Below, in pieces: positions 6,416-12,887 of a stretch of 13,286 nucleotides of DNA. The first letter of the stretch is position 1. Each line of letters starts with the position of its first letter. The notes beneath the pieces are model-generated. The model had not been told where the DNA came from. It saw nothing but the letters and a program-made list of their open reading frames with translations, and ran no database searches. Source of the stretch: an uncultured Roseburia sp. (lineage in GTDB: Bacteria > Bacillota > Clostridia > Lachnospirales > Lachnospiraceae); assembly GCA_947070915.1 (NCBI GenBank), contig CAMTDY010000066.1, forward strand, positions 1-13,286, in the 5' to 3' direction. The position numbers were made by a program, and so were the translations under genes.

Positions 6416-9227
6416 CAGTCCCACCGCCTTCCATACTCTCAATCAATGCCTGCACTTTCTTAGCTGCTTTTCCAAACTCAAATTCATCGACATCCTCACT
6501 TATGTCATGCAGGAGTTCCTCCACTGGCATCCCTCCATACACCATACTGCTCATTTCCGCCATCAGTGCCTCTGCCCGGTCAGCCTCAAAGGTGTCAAAG
6601 CAGCTTTTTAACGCTTTCAGCCGCTGAATAAATACTTCTCCGCTTATGTGCGTACCGTTCCCATTATCCAAAGCCGTGATCCCCGGACTGTCACTGTCAG
6701 GAACCAGTATTTCCGACATCGCAAGAGCTGTCTCCCGGTATATTGTAAGAAGTTCTTCGTGATGTGCTTTGATATAAGCAATGTCCTGGTTTTTTGCCGC
6801 CTCTTCCGCTTTTCTGGCAGACTCGGATAAAGAATCCGCCCCTGTCATCTTCGCTGTACTTTTCAGTGCATGTACCATGATCCGGTAATTCGTCAAATCT
6901 TCCTTCTTCCAAAGCTCATCGAGAGCCTGCTCCTTCTGAGGCGCATCCTGTGAAAACTTTGCCAGAAGTTCTCTGTAAAACTCCTTGTCGCCACGACAGT
7001 ACTGCAATCCGGCACAGGTGTTGATCCCAAACTTCTCAAGCCGGCTAAACAGGTCTTCCTCTGTCTTAATTTCCATACTTCCTTCTGTGCTGGCATCTGC
7101 CTCCCGCTCTTCGGGGCGCTTCTCTGTCGTGCAAATATCCTGGCCATACTGGTGCCCATCATGCCGGTCTTGATCAACAAATACAATGGAAGATTTGGGC
7201 AGCACTTTCCTTAAAACTCTCTCCAACTCCAGATATTCGATCGGCTTGGAAACAAATTCGTCAAAACCTTCCCGCAAAAACATTTCCCTTGCACTACTGA
7301 CCGCATTCGCTGTAAAAGCAATGACCGTAAGTGCCTCTCCTTCCTCCGTGTACATTTTCCGGAGTCGTTTTAACGTTTCCACACCGTCCATTTCTGGCAT
7401 CATATGGTCAAGAAAAACGAGGTCAAACTTTTCTTTTTCACAAAGTTCAAGCGCTTTCATACCGCTCTCCGCCGTTTTTACCTGCATCTGATAATCCCTT
7501 AATATCCCTTCTGCAACCATCAGATTCATCGGTTCATCATCGACCACCAATGCCCGTACTCCCGGACAAACCATACATTCTCTCTCAAACCCGTCCGCGC
7601 CCTTTGCCTGCCCGGCATTTAACATGCTGATCACCGGCAGGCAGCAGAACGGCTTTCGGATCTGTTTGATGTGGCTTCCCCCTGGCAGAACCAGGCTGTC
7701 ATCTGCGATTACCACAATCTCTGTATTCTTATCCAATCGTTCAAAATATCCCTTGTCTTCATCATACTCTTCTCTGCCAATAAACAAATGAGTCAGTTGG
7801 TACATAGAAACCAGCTTCTCCAGTTCTTCCAGATTGAAAACCCGGTGGAGCACAAGGTCCAGTCCGCATACCATATGGGTTATCGTCTCATTGTAATAGC
7901 TGCGTACCTCTGGAACCGCATATTTCTCTGGTCTTAAATAACAGCCAAGACACAGGCTTTCCCGGTTGGCGACTGACAGACAGGGCGAAGCATCCGCAAC
8001 CTTCTGCGGAATACTGACAGACACTGTTGTACCATCTTCTTCTGTGCTCTCAATCTGCAGAAACCCTTCCATCGCAGTTGTCATACCGCACACAATCGGT
8101 ATTCCAAGCCCAAGACCTCCGGCACGGCGGTTCCTTCCGCCATTCAACTGGTAAAATCTTTCCTTAATCTTCGATAGATTCTCTTCATCAATTCCGATTC
8201 CCGTATCACTCACCTGGATGCACAAATTGATACCATACTCTTTCGGCAATGCATAGAGCCTTACATATACTCCGCCTTCCTTCGTAAATTTCATTGCGTT
8301 ATCCACCAGGTGTTTTATGATCTTTTTGATCTTCCTCCTGTCTCCAACTAAAAGAGATGGAATCCCGGCATCAATATCAAAAATCAATTCCGGTGCATTT
8401 TCCCGCTCCTGCATACAGTTTCCCGTAATAATATCATTTACAACCGAAGAAATCATATAGGTATCTTCCGTTACCGTTATTCTCCCTGTATCAATTTCCG
8501 TATAATCCAGAATATCTTCAATCTGGCTGAATAGTCTGTGTCCCGCCATCTGCACTGACAGAATATTCTTTCTTTTCTCTTTCTCCTCTTCCGTTTTCAG
8601 CATGACCGCCGTAAGACCTGTAACCACATTGATCGGCGTGCGGAGTTCATGGGAGACATTCGTCAGAAAGTCCTCTGTCCTGCGATTTGTCTCCTCTAAC
8701 GCGGCAACGATGCCGTTTGTATTTTTCCGCTCCTGTCTCCGTCTGCGGATAATGATTTTTGCCAGCCGTCCCGCCATATAAACAAGCATCAGATGCAGCA
8801 GCGTCCTCGTGATCATAAGGGATGTAAATTCCAAGGAATGACCTGCAATAAATACAAAATCGTAGCACATTGTAAAAAAATATGCTGCCATACAGAGATT
8901 GATAATGCTGTACATCTCCGTGGAAATATACATAATGATAACCACGATCATAACAGGTGCCAGATCATAGATGCTGGTATCATGGATTCCATAAAAGAAA
9001 AAAGCCAGCATCGTCAAAATAACATACACCCATTGTCTGACTGTTTCTGCAAGTTTCCCTGAAACATGAAGCACCCAGCTTGCCACAAGCCCTACTAAAA
9101 GCAGCATCACAGCTTCCATATCCCATCCAAGCAGTATCGATTCGCCTGTCAGCACAATCGTAAAAATGGTATAACACAGCAATATAATAAGATGTGTAAC
9201 CCTCTGATTTTCCTGCTCGTACATCAT
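6405..9227 (-). CDS. BarA-like hybrid histidine kinase: HisKA-HATPase-pseudoreceiver-receiver-HPt
   Basis: A 940-residue membrane kinase. About six membrane helices lie in residues 12-158, followed by a basic patch and the H-box FLTNVSHELRTPIN (His193). The ATPase has N-box LVDNAMKFT (307-315), G1 DTGIGI (341-346) and a G2 loop GGLGLG (370-375). Residues about 420-540 have the length and alternating pattern of a receiver, but the acceptor position reads LFIGREEY, with Gly where Asp is expected, so I call it a pseudoreceiver. A true receiver follows (D563/D564, acceptor D607 in LDHMMPEMDG, T639, K661). An HPt domain near 725-845 has His786 in MVHALKSTA. Such proteins pass phosphate His-Asp-His to a separate response regulator, here plausibly the HD-GYP protein encoded just upstream. 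The ATG at 9227 overlaps that gene's stop by four bases. The next ATG, at 9224, is better spaced from the GGGGGAG, so the start may be one residue later. The 3' end overlaps the DegV kinase gene by 11 bases. Confidence 0.9.
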   Translation of the reverse strand: MMYEQENQRVTHLIILLCYTIFTIVLTGESILLGWDMEAVMLLLVGLVASWVLHVSGKLAETVRQWVYVILTMLAFFFYGIHDTSIYDLAPVMIVVIIMYISTEMYSIINLCMAAYFFTMCYDFVFIAGHSLEFTSLMITRTLLHLMLVYMAGRLAKIIIRRRRQERKNTNGIVAALEETNRRTEDFLTNVSHELRTPINVVTGLTAVMLKTEEEKEKRKNILSVQMAGHRLFSQIEDILDYTEIDTGRITVTEDTYMISSVVNDIITGNCMQERENAPELIFDIDAGIPSLLVGDRRKIKKIIKHLVDNAMKFTKEGGVYVRLYALPKEYGINLCIQVSDTGIGIDEENLSKIKERFYQLNGGRNRRAGGLGLGIPIVCGMTTAMEGFLQIESTEEDGTTVSVSIPQKVADASPCLSVANRESLCLGCYLRPEKYAVPEVRSYYNETITHMVCGLDLVLHRVFNLEELEKLVSMYQLTHLFIGREEYDEDKGYFERLDKNTEIVVIADDSLVLPGGSHIKQIRKPFCCLPVISMLNAGQAKGADGFERECMVCPGVRALVVDDEPMNLMVAEGILRDYQMQVKTAESGMKALELCEKEKFDLVFLDHMMPEMDGVETLKRLRKMYTEEGEALTVIAFTANAVSSAREMFLREGFDEFVSKPIEYLELERVLRKVLPKSSIVFVDQDRHDGHQYGQDICTTEKRPEEREADASTEGSMEIKTEEDLFSRLEKFGINTCAGLQYCRGDKEFYRELLAKFSQDAPQKEQALDELWKKEDLTNYRIMVHALKSTAKMTGADSLSESARKAEEAAKNQDIAYIKAHHEELLTIYRETALAMSEILVPDSDSPGITALDNGNGTHISGEVFIQRLKALKSCFDTFEADRAEALMAEMSSMVYGGMPVEELLHDISEDVDEFEFGKAAKKVQALIESMEGGGTDES

Positions 9228-10261
9228 TTCTCCCCCTGCTTTTCCCTCATCTGGTATCCGGTGTCTTCCTCTATCATTTTCAACATGATTTCTGCATACA
9301 CGGGGTCAAACTGCGTGCCCTTCCCCTTCTCCATTTCTTCCCTGACTATCTCCTGGGCAAGCACATCCCGGTAACTCCTTCTCGAACTCATGGCATCATA
9401 GGCATCTGCCACAGCAATGATCCTTGCCTCCTGCGGAATCTCCTCACCCGCTATGCCATCCGGGTATCCCTTGCCGTCATATCGTTCGTGATGCCAGCGG
9501 GCACCAACCGTAAGCCGGGGAAACTCCGTAATATTTTCCAGAATCTTTGCACCCATGGCAGAGTGATTCTTGATCACCCCATATTCCTCATCCGTCAGTT
9601 TTGCCGGCTTATTGATAATGGAATCCGGAATTCCGATCTTACCCACGTCGTGCAGCAGTCCCATCATATAAATATCATTCTGCATTTTGGGTGCAAATCC
9701 TGCCCGTTTTGCGATTTCTCCAGAGTACTCCGCCACTCTGGTGGAGTGTCCGTTGGTATAAGTGTCCTTTGCATCAATGGCACCCGAGAGCGCTGTCACG
9801 ATCTGCATGGATATCCGTTCTATTCTCTCCCGCTGCCGCAAAACCTCCTGAGTCTTTTTATTTACCTCATGGGACAGGTCTGTCTGAAGACGAAATAGAT
9901 CAATCGTATGCCTTACCCGCAAAAGAAGCACTTCTGGAACAAACGGCTTTTTTATAAAATCCTTTGCACCGGCTTCCAACCCTCTCGTTTCCGTATTGCT
10001 GTCATCATCCGCAGTAAGGAAAATCACAGGAATATCTGCCGTCTCATGATCTGACCGAATGGATGCCAGGGTTTCAAATCCATCCATTCCCGGCATATGT
10101 ACATCCAAAAGTATCAGATCCGGTCTGTTGTCATGCAGGAAAGCAAGTGCATCCTCCCCCGATTTTAAACAACTGACCCGCATCTGCTCAGCACTTAAAA
10201 TACGGCTTGCCATTCGTAAGTTTGATGTATCGTCATCAACAACTAATATCCAATCGCTCAT
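9224..10261 (-). CDS. Response regulator with HD-GYP cyclic-di-GMP phosphodiesterase output
   Basis: A 345-residue cytoplasmic protein. The receiver (1-120) has D9/D10/D11, acceptor D53 in LILLDVHMPGMDG, T83 and K105. A coiled linker (about 122-155) joins it to an HD-GYP domain (about 155-340) with every expected motif: NGHSTRVAEYS (H172), LLHDVGKIGIPD (H204, D205), NHSAMGA (H233), RWHHERYDGKGYPDG (H257, H258 and the GYP signature 265-267) and VADAYDAM (D286). HD-GYP enzymes hydrolyse cyclic-di-GMP to pGpG or GMP. With all these residues kept, activity is likely, switched by phosphorylation of D53. It is the first gene of the operon, has GGGGGAA four bases before its ATG and overlaps the next kinase gene by four bases. 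No GGDEF synthase is present in the window. Confidence 0.93.
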   Translation of the reverse strand: MSDWILVVDDDTSNLRMASRILSAEQMRVSCLKSGEDALAFLHDNRPDLILLDVHMPGMDGFETLASIRSDHETADIPVIFLTADDDSNTETRGLEAGAKDFIKKPFVPEVLLLRVRHTIDLFRLQTDLSHEVNKKTQEVLRQRERIERISMQIVTALSGAIDAKDTYTNGHSTRVAEYSGEIAKRAGFAPKMQNDIYMMGLLHDVGKIGIPDSIINKPAKLTDEEYGVIKNHSAMGAKILENITEFPRLTVGARWHHERYDGKGYPDGIAGEEIPQEARIIAVADAYDAMSSRRSYRDVLAQEIVREEMEKGKGTQFDPVYAEIMLKMIEEDTGYQMREKQGEK

Positions 10262-10297
10262 TGTGTTCCCCCTTTGTTTTTGTGAGCATTCTCTTGA

Positions 10298-10444
10298 CTA
10301 TAGTTCAAAGAGTTCGACTTTTGCTTTGAGTTTAATCGTTTTACCCACTGCGATCTTCTTGGAAATACTGGTTATCTTGATGCTGTTAACCTCTGCTTTC
10401 GGTTCCAGAGTAATGGCTCTCCCTGTATATCTGATGTCATTCAC
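10298..10444 (-). pseudogene. Big_2 (Ig-like) domain fragment in the leader of the HD-GYP operon
   Basis: The minus strand reads NDIRYTGRAITLEPKAEV and then NSIKITSISKKIAVGKTIKL before diverging and stopping at 10298. The second block is the usual start of a bacterial Ig-like group 2 domain (S-I-K-I-T-x-I-S-K-K-I-A-x-G-K), and the first resembles the Y-T-G-x-A-I-T linker common before it. Only about 45 residues remain of a domain of about 80. The frame could start at a GTG (10442-10444) with GGAAAG seven bases upstream, giving 48 residues with no signal peptide; the frame stays open further upstream to 10522 without a better start. It lies downstream of the proposed operon promoter, so it is probably transcribed as part of the leader. 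I call it a relic of a surface-protein gene; a short translated leader peptide is the alternative. Confidence 0.5.
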
Positions 10445-10472
10445 CAGTTTCTTTCCACAGAAAATTATTACT

Positions 10473-10501
10473 ATTATACTAGTTTCCAGCCAAAAAAGCA
10501 A
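10473..10501 (-). promoter_or_regulatory. Promoter of the HD-GYP / hybrid-kinase operon
   Basis: On the minus strand TTGCTT (10501-10496) is followed after exactly 17 bases by a perfect TATAAT (10478-10473). Transcription should begin near 10466, giving a leader of about 205 bases before the HD-GYP start. The moderate -35 placed right beside the direct repeat suggests an activator-dependent promoter. Confidence 0.65.
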
Positions 10502-10505
10502 GACA

Positions 10506-10539
10506 TCTGGCAGGAACGTCAATTTTCTGGCAGGAATGT
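10506..10539. promoter_or_regulatory. Direct repeat, probable LytTR regulator binding site
   Basis: TCTGGCAGGAACGT (10506-10519) recurs as TCTGGCAGGAATGT (10526-10539): 13 of 14 bases match with a 20-base period, about two helical turns. On the minus strand each copy reads AC(A/G)TTCCTGCCAGA, similar in form to the paired direct repeats bound by LytTR regulators such as AgrA, VirR and ComE. It lies four bases upstream of the -35 of the minus-strand promoter and about 50 bases upstream of the -35 of the plus-strand promoter. The divergent gene encodes a LytTR regulator, the natural candidate to bind here. Confidence 0.65.
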
Positions 10540-10589
10540 TTGGCTCCGTTTACATTCGAGGTGAGGTTGAGATAAGGTCAAGTTGATGT

Positions 10590-10618
10590 TTGAAAAATTT
10601 CTTTTTTTGTTGTACTAT
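10590..10618 (+). promoter_or_regulatory. Promoter of the LytTR/GHKL two-component pair
   Basis: TTGAAA (10590-10595) and TACTAT (10613-10618) are separated by 17 bases, placing the start of transcription near 10625, about 30 bases before the TTG start codon. An overlapping TATTAT (10616-10621) is an alternative -10 with a long spacer. Predicted by eye. Confidence 0.5.
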
Positions 10619-10642
10619 TATATTGGATTTTTATACATAGCC

Positions 10643-10658
10643 GAGGTGAAACAATTTG
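10643..10658 (+). promoter_or_regulatory. Ribosome binding site and TTG start of the LytTR regulator
   Basis: GAGGTG (10643-10648) is followed after seven bases by TTG (10656-10658). The TTG encodes the first residue of the receiver's first beta strand (KIAFVDDE), and no ATG or GTG in frame would give a complete receiver. The weak start codon may keep regulator levels low. Confidence 0.7.
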
Positions 10659-11429
10659 AAGATTGCTTTCGTAGATGATGAACAGAAATATCTAGACGAG
10701 ATGACCGCAATTGTCCGCGATTTTAGTACACAGTACTGCTGCCAGGTGGAAACCGTCCCATTTTTAGACGGAGAGACATTCCTTGAGGCATTCGGGGACG
10801 GTGGCTTTTCCGCCGTATTCCTGGACATTTACATGGATGGCATGGACGGTATTGCTACAGCGCTAAAGATGCGGGATATGGACAACAAATGTGTCCTCGT
10901 GTTCCTGACCTCCAGCGTGGACTTTATGCCGGACGCCTTCTCCTGCCATGCATTTGAATATATTACCAAACCTTTTTCTCCGCAGCGCATATTCAAAGTC
11001 CTCACGGATATTTTAGAAGTGCTTCCTCCGCTACAAAAATACATAGAGGTAATTAGTGACAGAAAAATAATTCGGATATTCCTTGACAAAATTGCTTCTG
11101 TCATCACAGATGCACATTATCTTGATATCACCCTTGTTGATGGAGAAAAAGTACACTGCCGCATGACCATGTCGGAGTTTGTGGAACTTATAGACGGGGA
11201 TTTCCGCTTCCTTCTTATCAACAAGGGGATCACTGTAAATGTCGAATACATCCTTGAATTTGAGAGCAGCTGCTGTGTAATGGAAAACGGTACAAGATTC
11301 CCGGTCCGTGTACGGGACCGCCTGAAGATCGAGCAGGCAGCGAGAGATTACAATTTCAGAAAAATACGGGAGCGTCAGGCACACTTTGCCAGACGCTCTG
11401 CACCAGAAGACATTAAAAAGGGGGACTGA
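10656..11429 (+). CDS. LytTR-family response regulator (AgrA/VirR type)
   Basis: A 257-residue DNA-binding response regulator. The receiver (1-120) has D7/D8, acceptor D57 in AVFLDIYMDGMDG, T85 and K105 in YITKPFSP. The C-terminal LytTR domain (about 138-232) shows VITDAHYLDITLVDGE, MSEFVELIDGDF, the typical LINKGITVNVEYI and a terminal PVRVRDRLKIEQAARDY helix. A short basic tail follows. LytTR proteins bind paired direct repeats and usually activate transcription next to the -35. Such a repeat is present in the divergent promoter region 117-150 bases upstream of this start codon. The gene starts with TTG and is followed two bases later by its kinase gene. No AgrB/AgrD-type peptide gene is adjacent. 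To the eye this pair is more GC-rich than the lipoprotein/DUF1848 genes. Confidence 0.92.
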   Translation: MKIAFVDDEQKYLDEMTAIVRDFSTQYCCQVETVPFLDGETFLEAFGDGGFSAVFLDIYMDGMDGIATALKMRDMDNKCVLVFLTSSVDFMPDAFSCHAFEYITKPFSPQRIFKVLTDILEVLPPLQKYIEVISDRKIIRIFLDKIASVITDAHYLDITLVDGEKVHCRMTMSEFVELIDGDFRFLLINKGITVNVEYILEFESSCCVMENGTRFPVRVRDRLKIEQAARDYNFRKIRERQAHFARRSAPEDIKKGD

Positions 11430-11431
11430 AC

Positions 11432-12748
11432 ATGGATATGACCAGATGGCTGTCGGCACTGCCGCATTTTTTGGTGCTCCTGCCTTCAGCGGCATCCTGC
11501 TATTATACAATGAAGAACCAGTTAAGGCACACACTGCTTAAGACAGCCGCACTATGCACAGCTGTACTGCTTCCATACGCTATTTTTTGTTCGTGCCTCT
11601 GCGCCCTGCTGCGGGTTGATGTAAATATTATCCTTCTGCCGTCCCTTCTCCTGTTCTTTTTTCCCTACCGCTGCACCGTGACGGCAAGCCTGCCAAAGTG
11701 CCTTGCCGTCTATGTGGGTGTCTGTGCCGTCCAGACCTTTCCGGCACAGTTCGCCTATGCTTTTGACGCTTTCCTGCACCCGGCATCGGGCGCGGCGGAC
11801 TTCTCCATAGAAGCAGCTATTTTCCAGCTTGGGCTTTCCTGCCTGGTCGCCGCCGCTTTCGCATGGCCTGCCTGCGGACTTTTTTTCCGGATAATTGACT
11901 GTCTGGACATTCCAAAGATATGGTACTCCACCATCATATTGTCCTCTATCTTTCTAATCTTCAATGTAATGGCTGTCCCCCAGTCCTATAGGACGCTCCA
12001 TACAGGGCGTATATTTTTCCTTTTCCTGCTGTTAGAGGGATGCTTGCTTGCAATCCTTACCGCAATTTACGTGCTTTTTTACCTGGGTACAACGGTTATA
12101 CTAGAACACGCAGAGCTGAAGGAGCATACTCATCTCCTCGAAATGCAGTCCCGCCAGTACCGGGCATTGCAGGAGCATATGCGCCAGACCGCCAAACTGC
12201 GCCATGACTTCCGCCACTCTGTGCACCTGCTCTCCTTCCTCGCGGAGAAAGGCGACATCAGTAACATCCAGAGGCACCTTGCCGAATATGAAGTCAGCCT
12301 TTCTGAGAACAAACAGATAAACTACTGCGCTAATGCTGCACTGAATGCGCTGTTTGGTTATTACTACGATATAGCTGTTTCCGCGGACATAGATACGGAC
12401 TGGCACATCGAGCTGCCAGAACCGCTCCCCGCCACCGAACTTGACATGGTTTCCCTGTTCGGAAACCTAATAGAAAATGCCATTGACGGATGCCTCACCA
12501 TACCGGAGAGGCGACGGTATTTCTGCCTGACCGCAGAAAATCGCCACGGCAACAGGCTGTACATCGTTTCCACCAATAGCTTTGACGGTAAGGTACGAAA
12601 AGACAAGGACGGCTACCGCACCACAAAACACAGTGGGAATGGGATTGGGCTTGCTGCCATTGCCGCGGCAGCGGAAAAGTATGGCGGGTCGGCACAGGCT
12701 TCCAACAGCGATACGGAATTTTTCGTAGATGTGATGCTGAAAATATAA
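11432..12748 (+). CDS. GHKL-domain sensor histidine kinase (AgrC-like)
   Basis: A 438-residue membrane kinase. The first 220 residues hold about six or seven hydrophobic segments (roughly 10-28, 36-60, 64-80, 90-112, 128-155, 165-183, 192-220) with no large extracellular domain, as in peptide-sensing AgrC/ComD-type kinases. A helical linker (222-256) leads to the acceptor motif AKLRHDFRHSVHLL, with His258 the expected phosphorylation site, then the GHKL ATPase: N-box LFGNLIENAID (N345, N349) and G-box HSGNGIGLAAI (400-410). The gene starts two bases after the regulator's stop, with a GGGGG just upstream of its ATG, so the two are cotranscribed. It should phosphorylate the LytTR regulator in response to an unknown signal. 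The N-terminal region has many cysteines. A second in-frame ATG two codons later is a possible start. Confidence 0.9.
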   Translation: MDMTRWLSALPHFLVLLPSAASCYYTMKNQLRHTLLKTAALCTAVLLPYAIFCSCLCALLRVDVNIILLPSLLLFFFPYRCTVTASLPKCLAVYVGVCAVQTFPAQFAYAFDAFLHPASGAADFSIEAAIFQLGLSCLVAAAFAWPACGLFFRIIDCLDIPKIWYSTIILSSIFLIFNVMAVPQSYRTLHTGRIFFLFLLLEGCLLAILTAIYVLFYLGTTVILEHAELKEHTHLLEMQSRQYRALQEHMRQTAKLRHDFRHSVHLLSFLAEKGDISNIQRHLAEYEVSLSENKQINYCANAALNALFGYYYDIAVSADIDTDWHIELPEPLPATELDMVSLFGNLIENAIDGCLTIPERRRYFCLTAENRHGNRLYIVSTNSFDGKVRKDKDGYRTTKHSGNGIGLAAIAAAAEKYGGSAQASNSDTEFFVDVMLKI

Positions 12749-12782
12749 ATATATTAGCTTTTTGTAGAGCATACCGCCACTT

Positions 12783-12887
12783 TTACATTCCAATGGATTT
12801 CAGCCACTCTATAATCTCATCTTTTGCGGAAATTCGAGCAGTATGTGTCCGATAGTATCCCCCTTGCAGAACTGCTTTTTTATTCTT
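12783..12887 (-). other. Unidentified protein tail without a start codon
   Basis: A minus-strand frame of 34 codons lies between two stops and reads KAVLQGGYYRTHTARIS then AKDEIIEWLKSIGM before TAA. The composition looks like a genuine folded C-terminus ending in an amphipathic helix, rather than a chance frame in AT-rich DNA. There is no start codon before the last residue, so it could only be the remnant of a gene whose upstream part has been replaced by the Ig-like fragment, with whose last codons it overlaps in another frame. I do not recognise the family. It fills most of the 131-base gap after the GHKL kinase gene. Confidence 0.3.

Noticed and set aside
10562..10578. GAGGTTGAGATAAGG as a -35 or a further LytTR half-site
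   Set aside because: No -10 is found at proper spacing after TTGAGA, and the sequence does not match the 14-base repeat unit.
11031..11534. Minus-strand open frame of 167 codons opposite the LytTR/kinase junction
   Set aside because: It lies antisense to two clearly conserved genes, has no ribosome binding site in place and no recognisable domain; it is a shadow of their codon use.
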